A stretch of DNA of 64,000 bases, from positions 47,431,505 to 47,495,504 of the forward strand of contig OX439047.1 of assembly GCA_949317995.1 (NCBI GenBank). Reading direction: 5' to 3'. The notes under the pieces are model-generated. The model was given only the letters and a program-made list of their open reading frames with translations. It did no database searches and was not told the DNA's origin. Shown here in pieces: positions 22,660-35,590 of the stretch; the stretch's first letter is position 1; the number at the start of each line of letters is the position of its first letter. This DNA comes from Acholoe squamosa. Lineage: Eukaryota; Annelida; Polychaeta; Phyllodocida; Polynoidae. The position numbers were made by a program, and so were the translations under genes.

Positions 22660-23625
22660 GGGGCTGTGTACAAATGACGTCATGCAGGAGGGGGGAGGGG
22701 GGGTCCCACTTGCCATGACCAAGCATGACAAGGGGGGGGAGGGGGGGTCATGGGCTGCATGACATCATGTCATCAAGAAATCACAATATGCTTTGGTTTT
22801 GGCAAGAACATAAACTTTTGTAAAAAGATTTGTAAAGGTAGGGAAGTTTAATGCATTCATCTGACATAAATTTATTACCTATATGCCCTACATGCTTGCA
22901 TTCCTCAGACATCTCACTCAATGAGTGTCACTGCCATCAATCAGTGTAAAATCAAGGTGATATCCAGGCCACTATAAGGAGGCACTACTACTCTAGCATA
23001 CCTATACCAATTTAACCCTTTTTGAAAAGGGCCACTGCTGTGCTCAGGATCTAAATCAATACATTCAATATATCAATACATTCAAGCTCTTGAACTATAT
23101 GATCCTTAATAATAACTGTTCTCGATTTTCTCTTCGCTGACAAGTGTACAACTTTCACTGTAAAGAAGGCAGACTATTAACTGTATTGGACTACTGATCT
23201 AGACAGTTTTTAAGCCCTTTTGTGACAGGAAATACTTGTGTATGATCACTAACATAGTACTCTGTCTATAACTATGGGGCATGGAAATGGTACATCCTGC
23301 ATAAAGGGACCCATACATTATATAAGCTGACAGTGTTTGGCATGTTTCTCTGTTCATTTGTTGATCAGTGCTAGTTCTTTTTTCACTTTGCATGTATGTT
23401 ATCCTTTATTGCCAATTTACACCCACTATATGTCCCTTTGAACCATTTTAATTTGTTTATAGCTTATAGACCTTCACTATTCATGCACTTTGGGGGGGGG
23501 GGGTATCTCTCTGCATGACGTCATGCTAAGGGGGGGGTCAAGTGTTGTATGACGAAACATGACAAGGGGGGGAGGGGGGGTCAAAAATGGTCCAAAAATG
23601 CATGACGTCATTTGTACACAGCCCC
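22660..23625. mobile_element. 966-bp TIR element with 27-bp perfect ends carrying CRE palindromes, just upstream of ZC3H13
   Basis: The left end (22660-22686, GGGGCTGTGTACAAATGACG...) is the exact reverse complement of the right end (23599-23625). Each end holds the palindrome TGACGTCA (22675-22682 and 23603-23610), and a third copy lies at 23516-23523. G-rich strings such as AAGGGGGGGAGGGGG occur beside the ends. ATA flanks both sides, which may be a 3-bp target duplication. No open frame of note. It starts 153 bp upstream of the ZC3H13 start codon. Confidence 0.82.
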
Positions 23626-24429
23626 ATAAAACTAATACCAGTGGCAGTTCTTCAAAGAAAACTTGTCACCCCATCCCCATCAGTTGGTATCAGTTTGACA
23701 ATACATAACGTGGAGTCAAACCACAGCTTGTTGAATGTGTCTACTGTATACATAAGTTCTATCAAGGATATACAGTAGATGGCGTTAGTGTCGATGATGC
23801 CAAATTGCTCTTGCTACAGGGGCATGGTGAGTTCTCTCTTACTCACTGCAGAGTGTACCTGAAGATTTGAAATGCTATAGAAGGTGTTTGGCTCAATTTT
23901 TTTTAATGCAATATTTATGGGATATCTAAATACACTATCTCTCTCTGCATATCTCTGATTTCTAAGCTCTTGGAACCGTTTTTCAATTCCAAAACAGTAT
24001 AATTGTGAGAGGTGTTTCTGCCCCCTCAATAGGCCTATGGGGCTGCAGGGGCTGGGTGGATGAGTAGCCCCTGTAGCCTAGGGGTCAACTAGGACGCCAT
24101 CTAGTGTATCAAACTGATAAAACGATTGTATAGCTCATATCCTTAGCACCGTCCTAGACAACAGTCTGAATGACTCAGTCATCACTTACTGCCTCCGCCC
24201 ACGTCTATCCTAACATGTCATGGGTTTAATTTCGACACACGGGACACAGGAGGTGTTCAAATCCGACATGCACAACACGGCACTTTTCAGATTCGACGGA
24301 CACAGGGGAAGAGAGCAGACTGTAGTACTGATGCTATTAGATAAAAATGGACATGTGAAACACAGCAGTTTGCTAAAATCCGACACGCTGACACGGCCGT
24401 TTTTCTCGGCACCCATGTATAGGCACAAT

Positions 24430-26015
24430 AGTTTACGATTCCATGGTTCGAGGCACCCCTGTCACAAGGCACCCTGGCACTGGGCACCCTGACTCCCAGC
24501 ACCCCTAACCCCGGGCATGGGGCACCCCGGTCCCCTGACCCCCCCACTCCCATATCTCCTCCTCTTATAATAATACCATTTCCTACAAACACTGACTGGA
24601 ACATTTGTACTCATCTCATCTTTCTTCTGTTTCTCGATTAAAAAGCATGTTAATTTGAGGGGACGACTGTCTGCACCTCCTCACCCTGACACTACCTTGA
24701 TACTACTGGCGTGGTTGCCATGCTCGCCTCCCCTTATCAACTTCCTTTGCCAGGGGTTGTCTCCAGGATAATCAGTGTTTCTATACACAAAATTGCATTG
24801 TCACCTTGACACCAGTACTGGTACCTGGTGCCTCCTGGGTTTGGAGAGCTGTAACTCTCCAAGCACAGGATCTGACTCTCCAGACTGGTTTCTAGAGAAT
24901 ATTGTTGCATTGTACAATATGGGTGATCAAGGTTTTGACCTATAGGTCTCATCAGTTGTCTTTGGGTAAATTCAAGGCATGTAATCATTGTTACTGTTCT
25001 TCCATAGGTTTACTACGTCACATATGGGGTTTATTTTCCTTATAATCAGCATATAAGAAAAGAAATAGTAGATTTGGAGACAAAATACATTTAGTGACAA
25101 GTCGGTGGCTTGTCCAATATATGTGTTTGGTGTGGGCACACTGTGATAATAGGAAAGGGGGTAGGCCATGGATTAATTATTAATTGGATCACTTGTGGCC
25201 AGCCTTCCCATGTTCCCCATTGGGCAGCTATGGCGGTTCTTACCCTGTATTCAAAATAATTTTTTGGACGGAGCTTAGGGGTAAGTAACCATTTTCTACA
25301 GTGCACCTCTGATCTAAAAGTTTGGAGCATTTATTAGATTCAGACCATGAGGTACTTGGGTCCGTAATTTTAGGATCCAGTTCCAGTTTAAGATTAAAAA
25401 GCATGTTTACCAACCTGGGTCGGAGGGAGGCACAGAGCAGCAGGTGCAGGTGCAGCAGCAGGCCATTACTAACCACAACCAGATCATAACTGACCACAAC
25501 CCAGAACATAGCCAACCACTACCCAGACCATAACCAACCACTACCCAGACCATAACCCGGACAATAACCATCCACTACCCAGACCATAACCAACCATAAC
25601 CCAGACCATAACCAACCATAACCCAGACCATAACCAACCATAACCCAGCCCACAACCAACCACTACCCAGTCATTACCAACCACAACTAATTTGGTAAAC
25701 ATAGTTTCTAATAAAGAAATAGGAGGAAGAGAAGGTCGAAAAGAGTATATCCTATAGGCCTAGTCTAGTATAGATTGAAGTCTCTTCAATGCAAAATTTA
25801 TCTAGAATTGCTTAAACTAATTTTAATTTGCAATATATATGGGAAGGTTATGTTGGATCAGGAAAATGTTTCAGGGGATGTTTAAAGGAAATGGTATTAT
25901 ATTAGAGGGGGGAGGATATGGAAGTGGGGGGTTAGGGGACCGGGGTGCCCCATGCCCGGAGTGCTGGGGGTCGGGGATGCTGGGAGTCAGGGTGCCTATA
26001 GCTCGATGCAGCCAG
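24430..26015. mobile_element. Possible foldback element: inverted arms with a CATGGGGCACCCCGG-type core
   Basis: The left arm (about 24430-24615) includes TGGGCACCCTGACTCCCAGC, CATGGGGCACCCCGGTCCCC and AATACCATTTCC. The right arm (about 25845-26015) is its reverse complement: GGAAATGGTATTA, GGGGACCGGGGTGCCCCATG and GCTGGGAGTCAGGGTGCC. The arms differ by roughly a fifth of positions. Between them lie unannotated sequence and a minisatellite. No transposase was seen. Confidence 0.6.
25470..25687 (+). repeat. Minisatellite, unit about 22-24 bp (ACCATAACCAACCATAACCC)
   Basis: Roughly nine imperfect head-to-tail units of the form CCAGACCATAACCAACCA(T/C)(A/T)AC run through the block. The unit is pure A/C/T on the plus strand apart from one G, and stops cleanly at about 25687. 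No coding role. Confidence 0.8.
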
Positions 26016-29000
26016 TTGGGAACCTGAGTGTTTTCCAGTTTTGGAGACAGCTGTGCATGTAAAATGCCTTCATTCAAGGGACATTTTTGCATATGCTGCA
26101 GAAGACAAGTCTTGTGTATAATTCTATCTCAAAAATCATAACAAAATATGAAAATAGAATCATTTGCTATGCATTATTCCCTCATAATACATGTCAGACT
26201 AGACAAAATGCCCTCTGTAGGTCCCATACGGGCTGGAAAAGCACCATGCTCATAAATGTCTTCATCATTTTCAAGATAAGAATATCTGAAGACCTGAACA
26301 ATGTGAACAGGTCAATGGTACCAAACCTTTTTGTTTCTAATAAATTCCATCATCAATTGTTGTTTTGACCTGATGACCCATTGAAAACCATATTGAACTG
26401 CTATTAGAACCCCATATTAGGCATGTGAGGCCTATTATGATGCACTATTGAGCTATTTAGCTGTAAATAGCAACAAAGGCTTTGTCGGCACCAAAGACTA
26501 GAACCATAAGATGTGGCTAATTCTTCTCACACTTATTGTATCACTTAGATATTTCACATGCCTTTAAAGACGATCAAGTAGAACATAAAAATGGATAATT
26601 CTTGTAACAGTGGGTGATCACGCATCCATATATGGTGATCTATGTGGTCCCACATAAAAAAAAAGCAGAAACTTTGCTGGAAATCACAGTTTTTGCAAAC
26701 TAACAAAAATCACATGTCTCCCATAGTGTAATGAGCCACCATAGAGGTAGGGAAAAAAAGCATACTCATTTTAAATATAAAATTGATGGGTAAGTATTAT
26801 GCACTATCTATGAAAAACAAATGGTTAGAATATTTTTTCACAAAATATATCTATAGGGCCAAATTGTGAAAAACAGCAATTTTTTTCGTCAGACCACTCC
26901 TAGCTAGGCACTGAAATACCTCCAGTGTGTGAGTCTGCTGCAGTAGAGGTATGAAACTGTGATAAAGCTTGCAAGCTTATTCTGAAGCTATTTACTGAAG
27001 GATCTTTACAAACAAGGGCTCATTTTAACAGGCTTGGCTAGACCTTTAAAATGAATATTTTTTGTACAATATTATGATGAGAAGATCACTGAGCACCTAA
27101 AAGTAAATGGTTCCCACCTGTTCTATGGTTAAAAATGATCTAGAAAATGTCTAGCTTTTCTTTTTCTAAGGGGCTGCAGTATGTTTGACAGACCCTGCAA
27201 TCTTTTCCGCGAGAATATCTTGAACACTTTCCCCCCACCTCCCCCATGTTGGGCACTTACCTATCCTATGTATCTTATATGATGAGAAATTGATAGATGT
27301 GATAAAATAAGTGGTTTTGCTTTTTAAATGACAATTAGTTTTTATGCCAATTACTATGGAAGTTGTGATCATTCAAACATCCTAAGTCAAAGACAATATT
27401 CTACCATGGTTCTGTCAGAGCGCGCAGATCAAGGGAAAAGATGACATCAAAAATCTACTTTTACCGTAATCTCCCACATATAAGACGCGTCTTATACGCC
27501 AAACAAAATGCTACTGGGTCTTATACGCGGGAGGTAAATTGCCTTGAGTTTGGGGTGCTTCTTATACGAGGGGTAATTTTACTATAGAAATGTACTGAAT
27601 TTACAAAATTGGTACCTCTTATACGCGAAAATGCATGTGCTGAGTTTGGGGTGCGTCTTATACGCGCAACGCGTCTTCTACGCGGGAGATTACGGTACAT
27701 TGTTTGATTATGATAAAAGTATTATTATTTACATTCTTGGGGGTATATCTTGCTTATCTGAAAAGAAAATTGCCCAAAATAATCATTTCAGTGATCTAGT
27801 CTACCTTGGATTCATCTTGCTTGATCACAAAATTGGGTCCAAATTAAACTCTTAACTATGGCAGAATTCTGAATCTGATTTGGTAACTTTGACCGGTCAT
27901 AATTCCACTTTAAATTGACATAGAGACTTCATTTAAAAAGCAAATCCACCTCTTTACTCAAGATATATCAATTGCCCATTTAGATAAGCTTAATGGGATA
28001 AAGTCTTGAAAAACTAGGTAAAGTGCCTATCCTAGCCTAGGCCGAGCCCTCCGCCAACTCTATACCTACCGGGAGCGGCAGAGCGCAGATGCCTTTATGG
28101 TAGTTTAAAATTCGGTACCAATGGTACCGAATCTCTTTTAACCAAGTTCCCCTCGATGTGTGCTATTGAAACTTCAGTCATACAACTAGCCATATGAGCT
28201 TAGATGGAAAGATAGAAGCTTTAATGGATTTATAATCCTCTATTTTATATCTGCTGGCTGCAGCAAAGCCTTGCTTTGGCTCTGCCTCTGTGCCAAGGCC
28301 ATGGCCTTAAAGTTAAACTTTTAATTTCCTACTAAAATATGAATGATTAAGACTACAAAAGGAATGATTAAGTACTGCAAGGGCAGAATCCAATGTAACA
28401 TTAGGTATGTGAAAAGTTTAAAGAAGGACAGTGAGGGGAAAGTCCATTTTCACATGAGTTTTTTGTTGTCTATGAGGCCAGCCAACTTTGCTGTCAGCCG
28501 TTAGCGGTAGCGAGAGGCTGTCATCGTCTGGCCTAATCCTAGCCTAGCCTAGGAGGCTAGGCCTAGGGCTAGCCCTCTAGTAGCGGCTAGGCCTAGGTAT
28601 TTAAAGACAGGCATGTGAAAAAGATAGTAGCAAGCATACCAAATTAGATTTTTAGTAGTGTTTTCTGTTAATGATAACAACAGTAAATAGTCAACAATGA
28701 CCGTTGGCATTGGCAGTGCCTGATTGCCTCAGGCTCAGGCTCATTGTTAGTGTGATAGTGACTAGTAGTAGTGAGGTCTTTTGAATACCGCTTTGCCTTT
28801 TGGCAAGTTTTGCAATTTTGCCCAATCCTAGCAAGTGTTTAGAATCGAACAGCCGAACAACCGTGGTTGTTCCTGAGAATGGTATGCGCAAGACAAGCAG
28901 GCTTACTTTGCGTATATTGACGTGTGTATTAATAGGTTGGTTATTATCTACCTGCAGTACAATCCTAAACTTGCTCTAGTCTTTTGCGACAATTCCGATG

Positions 29001-29216
29001 GCTTTTTCCACCATGATGCTTTCTACGAAGGTCAAGGTCGAAAAAGGTTGTTTTAGTTTTTCGGCAGATGGCGCTTTGATCAACTTTTAGTTGGTTTTTC
29101 AGTCATCCACCAGATAGTGTGCACGACTGACTGGCTTGTTTGACAAGTGGTGGGCGGAAACAAACTCGGTATTTAAGTCTCATTTCAGTCTTCATTTGCC
29201 AAGAAATTATTTGAAA
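26016..29216. other. Intergenic stretch before COMMD2, no gene seen
   Basis: No splice-consistent coding sequence was found. The stretch contains the MITE at 27464-27695, a perfect 10-bp-arm palindrome at 28110-28132 (ATTCGGTACC AAT GGTACCGAAT), and a CTAGGCCTAG-rich patch at about 28550-28605. A TATTTAAG box about 50 bp before the COMMD2 start codon could be a weak TATA element. Confidence 0.5.
27464..27695. mobile_element. TA-target MITE, copy 6 (232 bp)
   Basis: Ends CCGTAATCTCCCACA and CGCGGGAGATTACGG, flanked by TA on both sides. The interior has the family blocks ACGCCAAACAAAATGCT, GGTAATTTTACTATAGAA and CTGAGTTTGGGGTGCGTCT. It lies in the intergenic stretch between ZC3H13 and COMMD2. 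Confidence 0.85.
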
Positions 29217-32200
29217 ATGCTACTAGTTATTGATGACATACACAAGGAACACCTGTCCTTTTTGACAGATGTTTCACTAGAAGGTAAGGCTGCTTTAAGA
29301 TACGATTTCTCATATTATCGCTCACATCACCTGACAGACAAGTGCCAGTCTGGCCCAGGGGCCAAGTTGCCAGGGCCAGGCAGTGGCTTACCCAGCTAAC
29401 TGGGCCCTAGATATGTTCATTCAGAGGCCCAGCAATTGATGTCCACTGAAACCAAGTCCCATGGGTTTGAGGGCAGTTTGTGGCCAAATGATGCCTGTGT
29501 GCATTAATTAAAGTAGACCCCTGTCTTGTTTTGACCTTTATGAAGCTGTCCTACTTACTGTGATAATTTATAATTGTCAATATATCCTCCCTGTGGGTTG
29601 GAATTGATCACACATGTCTCAAATGTCAACAAACATCTCATCCAACAAGTTGGGATTGAACTTCCTGTCCCTAGATGGTCCCTAGGTGGCAGGCCTTTAC
29701 AGTTCATATTTTACTCACCAGAGGGACCTTGTGTCCCTCCCACCTGTACCACTACAAAGACAACAGTCAGACTGACCAGGAACCAGCACTTGCCACCTTG
29801 CCCAACATGTCTGACTGAGTTATAGATATCAGGTTACAAAAAGCAAAGGCATGGCATATGATGTTACATTTCAAAACAATACACAACAAGTAGGTAGGTC
29901 TTAGAGTTAAGATATCAAAGACCATCCCCACATAAGACTAGGGACCCAGTTTTTATTGGGGGCTTGGGAAACTACTCTGAAAGTTCCACCACCACAACAC
30001 CAGTGCCACCGCTTGCCATCGCTCCTTTTAGCGATGGTTCCGTCTAGCAGTGGCTGTGCCAACAAGTAGATGGGAAGTATAACATACCCCACTTACAGTA
30101 ACATCATATAAGATTGTGTGACTTTCACCGAATCCCAATACACATCTTACTACACATAAGTTCTTATCTGCATCAAAGTTGCCCCTAGCGCAGCTCCATC
30201 TTTATTATCTACTAGTACTAGGACTGTTCCCCTCCCGGCAGTACCTAGCTTAGAAATCTAAACTCTCATCTATGTACCGCCGTGAGAGTTTAGAAAATCT
30301 CATGTTTCCCTGTGGCTGCCTGTGTATCTGCTCAAAGACCGCAGATTTTCAGCCACTTAGACTTTAATTTTCTTAAAATTTTGAAGGTCCTTCCAAAGAA
30401 AATATGTTAAGTCGTCACATGTGTTGGTTAGACGCATTTGAGGGCATTGCTGCTGCCCGGTGTTCAGGTCCACTTCCGGTTCACAAACGTGTAAACGCAT
30501 ACATCTTCTACCTGTCATTAGTTTTCAATTCAACTGTCACACTCATACATCTTCTTTCCCACCCACCCACACCAATGGGTTATTAATGTGTAAACTTTTC
30601 ATCTCATTCTGTACTACGCCTACGGTAATTTTATAAGTCACGGTTTTATCTCTCACATAATAATGATATTTCTTCATTCACTATCACTCATCAGGTTCAT
30701 ATTTTAATTATCCTGTTTCTTTTATTGTATCATAATCATATATCAATAATCATTTTTTATGTAGGCCATAAATAAAGGCCTTACACTATAAGTGGTAAAT
30801 GACCTTATAATGGTCATACTGTGATAGACAATGACTCATAAAATTTATTAAACCAACAATAAATTTTATCAACCCAAACACATTCACTATTTCAATCCTT
30901 TACATTGGGTAGTGCAGTAATGGGACACTCTCACCAATTTTGGAAACTGGATGGCTTATAATAAATATTCTAGAGCAAATTTCCTGCACATACCTCTTGT
31001 CATTCTGCCATCTCCCAGTCTGAGTGGGAAGAAGGTGGAGGTATAAATAGAATGGGAATTAGGTCGGAACTCTCTGCCTTCTCCCCTCCGCACTGAAGAA
31101 CTCCTCACTCACTTCACAACATCTGGTTTTCTAAACTCTCACGGCGGTACAGAGTTTAGAAAATTTCTAAGCTAGGCAGTACCATGAAACATAAGATGCT
31201 TAGTGTGGGTGTAATCGGTGGATGTGTATTCTGCTCCCTGAGTAGAGTGGCTCTGTGTTCAGCTGCTGGCTGCTGTGACCTACCAGCCAGTAATGAGGCT
31301 GACGTGATTCTTGGGAGCAGCAGTGATGTCATAGCAACCAGCGCGGCCCTTATAAGCCTTATCTGCCTACTGATAAGAACCCTCATGAAGGGTTAAATTA
31401 AATAGGAAATGTATTAAAAAAAGGTGTCAAAACCCTTATCAGAAAATATCTAGACATCGGACAGCAAAATGAGTTACAAATTCTGAAATATATTAAAAAT
31501 TTGCTTCACATAGGGGCCTGCCTACTTGGTCCACTATTTTCCAATCCCAATATTAGAATAGAAAAGAGCAAAAAGTTTACTTTTTTCTAGTACATTGCCT
31601 ATGTAATTTGACCCTTTGCCAGGTCACTAGCAACCAGGGTTCTGCTCCAGAGAATATCTGTTGATAGCCGCAGATAGATCAGTCATGTCGCAAACCAACG
31701 AATGCCAACTTCACAAGCTGTAGAGTCTCCCACCTCCATGGACCCATCCCTCATAAGGTACAATCCCTCATAAAGTCTAGGCAACAACGATAGCATTCCC
31801 TATAGACTTTTTTCATATCCGTACTTTAATTGAGGAGTGAACAGTACTGTAAGGATGGCCACTGGGAGCCTGTACTGAACACTGCATATCCGTCACTATA
31901 GAGAGGAAGCAGGTTGTCCCATGGGCGCGGCCATTGCTGGAGCTTGTTCCCAGAAAGTTCTACTGATAAGACCTCTCAGAATCAGATGGGTACCAGTTGG
32001 CCCCCGAAGGACCGCAGTGAACAGATTGGGGTTCTCTCATTGGCTAATAATTAAACCCGCTAAGTCTGTATAGTAAATCGAGCAGCTTTTCAAGACCTGA
32101 ATTTTGGTATATCTGTTCCATGAAAAAATATCTTCTGATATGTTATGTAAAAAGACCCATAGGCATAGAATAGGAATATCATATGGCTTTTTTATGTGGG

Positions 32201-34480
32201 GTGTGTAGTTGATCAAAAGATCTAGTACTGTATGCATGATCATGTTTGCTGTGACTGGAATGCATCTGACCCTGACATTAGTTACTAAATTTGTTATAAT
32301 TCCTACAATTATTTGTCAACACTTTTTAAGGAACAATTTAAAACTTGAGATATCAAGCTTCCTGGCTAATGTAAAAATACAGAGTTTTTCAAAATTTAAA
32401 ATTGAATAAAAATATTTCGAATTTTTTACTTTTTTTTTTTTTTAATTTGAAAGTTTTGACTCACCTTTTGGAACTACAACTAAACTAAAATGTCAACAAT
32501 TTTTTTTTCTACAAGAATCTAATATTTATTCCTATCTGTGTGCTGAAAAGTGCTAAAAGCAAAAGAGTAATCGCATATTTTGCTTAGAATTGCACAAAAC
32601 TAATAATCATTAAAATGTAAAGGTCACGGTCAATAGAGCCTTGGATACATAACACATTGACTATCATAAAAAAAGAAAAAGGGAAAATCTGACTGTCGTC
32701 ATTCATGAATCTTCGACATGTTCTTTACAGTTGTACGGGAATTCTGCAGGATTTCAATCGAATTCATCAAGACCGGAGCAACCCCAAAAGTTTATCAGGC
32801 TGCAGCTCGTGAGTCATATGCATCTACACTATGATGTTTTAGATTTGCCTAGAACTTCTCTTTGTCTTTCTTAAAAAAAGAAAGATTTTAAACATTGTGA
32901 TATTACTTCATTGAATAGCCGAATAGCGTATTTTATATTGGCCAGGTTCGCTAAACAGACTAAACCTGCCCCTAATCATACAAGGGAATAAAGTGAGTGC
33001 CAGATAGTGTAGAGTACCTACATTGTAGAATACCTCCAATAAGCCTAATAATGTACACATACTAGGATCGTTGTGGCAGCACCCCTTTGGTGGGCTGGTT
33101 CGTTCCGCTATATGTATATTGCACAGTGTATTTTGAGAGAGAAATGTGATCCCTAATTTTCTTCTCAATTTCAGAAAAACTCGAGGTCGATGCAACCACA
33201 GTGCAGCATGGTGTGGAGGGGCTCATGTATCTAATGACTGAAAGTGCAAAGTTACTGGTGCGTATCATTTACGGTAGCCTGTGTGTGATAGCTCCTCGTG
33301 TATAAGGCGCACCCTCAACTCGGCTGATCCTATGAGCACATATGAGGTCAAAATTTGGTCATTTTAGTAATGTTCTATAGTTTAAAGACACCATGTATCA
33401 GGGGCACCTCTTTAAAATTTCGCTGCTCCTACAAGTCACACTACATGGTCCATCCTCACGTATCTAAGCCGCGCCATGGTACTCCCATGTATTTTAGGAT
33501 TTTCCAGTAGTGGTTTTCTATTTCTAGAGATGAGTAAGACAGTTTGCGCTGACACTGAGCATTGAATATTTTGGGATTAAGGTTTTACACTATCAGTTTG
33601 GTTCAACACGGTAAAAGGTAAGCTCCAGCACCCCCACGCGGGCATAGTGACATACCATGTTGATCCATTCTCGACAGCATGTTGATCCATTCTCGACAGC
33701 ATCCATTTGAAAAAAGAAACCCAAGCATCACTCTTTACAGAAACATGGCTGTTTTATCCATGTTTTAACTGAGTTTCCCTACTTGCAGCTGAATGACATG
33801 GACTTCCAGGACTCGATCTTGACACTGGGTTTCTCTAATGACCTGAAGGCGGCGCTACTGTCGCTGTACCAGGAGCATCGACAGGAGGTTCGGCAGTTAG
33901 TGAGTGAACTGGCCATGGACCTTCCCCACTACGACAACCTGGAGTGGCGCTTTGATGTGCAGGTAAGTTAGCCTGTGATGAGTGCTTTTCAGAAAAAGGT
34001 TGAAAAAGAATATTCACATTACGCCTAATACCGTTGTAACTGTCCCGCTGTGGACTGGGGACCTTCATGGTGAGGGCATGGAAGAGCAGAGTACCTCGTG
34101 TATAAGCCATGGTAATACGGTATATGAGTTTTTTCTTGTGTTTTTCTTTTCTGAAAGGTTTTGCCCCTCCACACACATAGATGCACATCACATTTTAGTG
34201 AATATATAATAGATTTAAGCTTATACTGATAAAATGGTCCAAGTTTTATATCTAAGTTAGTCATATCATCAATATAAATTTCCAGTTGGCTAGTCGTAGT
34301 TTGCGGCACCAAGTGGCACCCACTGTTCTACTGAAACTGCACACCAAGGACGGAGAAGACAAGAAGACGCACATCCTCCAGACGGACCCCGTCAACCTGC
34401 TGCACCTCACACACGTACTGGAGGAAGCTCTCCAGGAGATGAAGACTTCACACTGCCGCCGTATAGTCAGGAATATATAA
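29217..34480 (+). CDS. COMMD2: COMM domain-containing protein 2 (5 exons, 198 aa)
   Basis: Exons 29217-29283, 32731-32808, 33175-33257, 33789-33962 and 34286-34480 (stop TAA) join in phase to 597 nt. The human protein is 199 aa. The start MLLVIDDIHKEHLSFLTDV is colinear with human COMMD2, and TVQHGVEGLMYLMTESAKLL is the conserved block before the second half. The C-terminal COMM domain (from about residue 125) includes LEWRFDVQLASRSLR, a block with LQTDPVNLLHL, and the end ALQEMKTSHCRRIVRNI. COMMD proteins form the ten-subunit Commander ring with CCDC22/CCDC93, which recycles endosomal membrane cargo with WASH and retriever. Intron 1 (3.4 kb) is filled with repeats. Position and phase leave no doubt about the start. 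Confidence 0.95.
29400..30065 (-). repeat. Dispersed repeat in COMMD2 intron 1, inverted relative to 41089-41400
   Basis: The stretch 29826-30060 (GATATCAGGTTACAAAAAGC ... GCCATCGCTCCTTTTAGCG) is the reverse complement, with scattered differences, of 41090-41330. The outer block TTCATTCAGAGGCCCAGCAA (29416-29450) also matches in reverse near 41345-41385. In this copy about 370 bp separates the two blocks; in the other they nearly touch. One of the copies therefore carries an insertion or deletion. Type of element unknown. Confidence 0.7.
30237..31184. mobile_element. Foldback element with hairpin ends in COMMD2 intron 1 (about 950 bp)
   Basis: The left arm (30237-30298) reads GGCAGTACCTAGCTTAGAAA followed by CTAAACTCTCA, a loop with GTACCGCCG, and TGAGAGTTTAG. 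The right arm (31133-31184) is its reverse complement: CTAAACTCT, CGGCGGTAC, AGAGTTTAG, then TTTCTAAGCTAGGCAGTACC. Each arm can fold on itself into a 9-11-bp stem. A related pair lies at 37552-37938. No protein is encoded. Confidence 0.75.
32066..32640 (-). mobile_element. Truncated, reversed copy of the AGGGATGGGC element
   Basis: It is the reverse complement of the interior of the 1011-bp elements at 40078 and 48818. It shares blocks such as AAAAAGACCCATAG, TTTGTTATAATTCCTAC-like and ATATCAAGCTTCCTGGCTAA. Both terminal inverted repeats are missing. It ends 90 bp before COMMD2 exon 2. Confidence 0.75.
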
Positions 34481-35580
34481 TGTTGGAGAAGGGACACCAG
34501 GTGCTATCTTAAGAGACTTATTACATAACTACAGTAAAACTTGGCTTCTAGGATCTACCCTATAAAGTCAGGGACAGCTTATACAGTTTTTCTTTTAGAG
34601 CTTCCTAAGGAATGCCGGATTTTCATAACCCAGGCGAAACTTAAGTCCGTTCCTGAGGTCAGGACATGAGATGGAGCTTATAGCGAGGTTTCACAATCTA
34701 CGAGCATAAGAGTAATTGAAACTGGGAGAGTGACATGAACGGAATTCCCTGTCAAATATTCAACATATATAAAAACTTTTTCACCATATTCGGTAATGCA
34801 GATTGTTGTTGTTCTACAGGCCAGGTTTGATGAATTTGTGGAAGACCAAATACCTGAAGATTGTTTCTCTCATTACTGAATATTATAAACTTTTAATAGG
34901 AGAATGGTTTTCAGTTGCAAAGCAATTGATAATGGTCCTAACCCTGTAATTACAAGGGGTAAAAATTGACATGTAGCCCAGGATCCTGCCATCACAACCA
35001 GCCAAATTCGTTCGGCCGTCAGATCATTTCTGTGGGCCTTGTAGACGATATGCTGGATATAGCTGGTGTCCGGCAGGTTTTTGTATTGACTGAGTATAAT
35101 TATGTATTTTTGTCGTACAAAATGTACTGCGGTACCAGTATATGGTATTTTATGATGAATTCAATTTCATTTAACTTATGTTTTAATGATAACATGCCTT
35201 GTACCTTGAGTCTTTTTTCCTTTTGCAGTACAGACGGGTCTTTGACTTTGTTAGAAATTAATTTGTAATTGTATATATCTGTTTCCCAGTGATATACATG
35301 TACACGCCCTAGCCACTAGGTGATTAGAATTTAAATTAAGGGAACCAGTGCTGTAGTACACATGTATACCGTGATTAGATGTGTATTATGTGAAGAAGAT
35401 TGATATTGATCAGCTGATATTGACCCAACGGATTGATTTTAAATGTAAACTCAGTGAAAACGATCATGCGATCCTCTTCCCATTATCAACATGGCATGAC
35501 AAATTAATCTTTTTTTTTTTTTTATCTCCATTCAATCAGTTGACGATTAAATATGTACAAACACACACTGTTTCATGAAA
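34481..35580 (+). other. COMMD2 3' UTR and short convergent gap
   Basis: No further coding sequence was seen. An ATTAAA at about 35545 is a possible COMMD2 poly(A) signal, and the SMCO4 poly(A) signal on the other strand lies at 35585-35590. The two convergent transcripts would then end within a few tens of bases of each other. Confidence 0.35.
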
Positions 35581-35584
35581 TTTG

Positions 35585-35590
35585 TTTATT
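35585..35590 (-). promoter_or_regulatory. SMCO4: AATAAA poly(A) signal, candidate for SMCO4
   Basis: TTTATT on the plus strand reads AATAAA on the minus strand, about 1.37 kb after the SMCO4 stop. It is followed downstream by a T-poor stretch, so cleavage efficiency is unclear. Confidence 0.35.

Noticed and set aside
22677..23610. CRE palindromes taken as a conserved ZC3H13 promoter module
   Set aside because: They are part of transposon termini, so conservation between the copies reflects the inverted repeat, not selection on the gene. Kept only as a possible co-option.
24287..24604. 105-codon open frame with Gly/Arg/Val-rich content
   Set aside because: It lies in the arm of an inverted repeat and its partner arm at 25845-26015 gives similar translations. 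This is repeat-derived.
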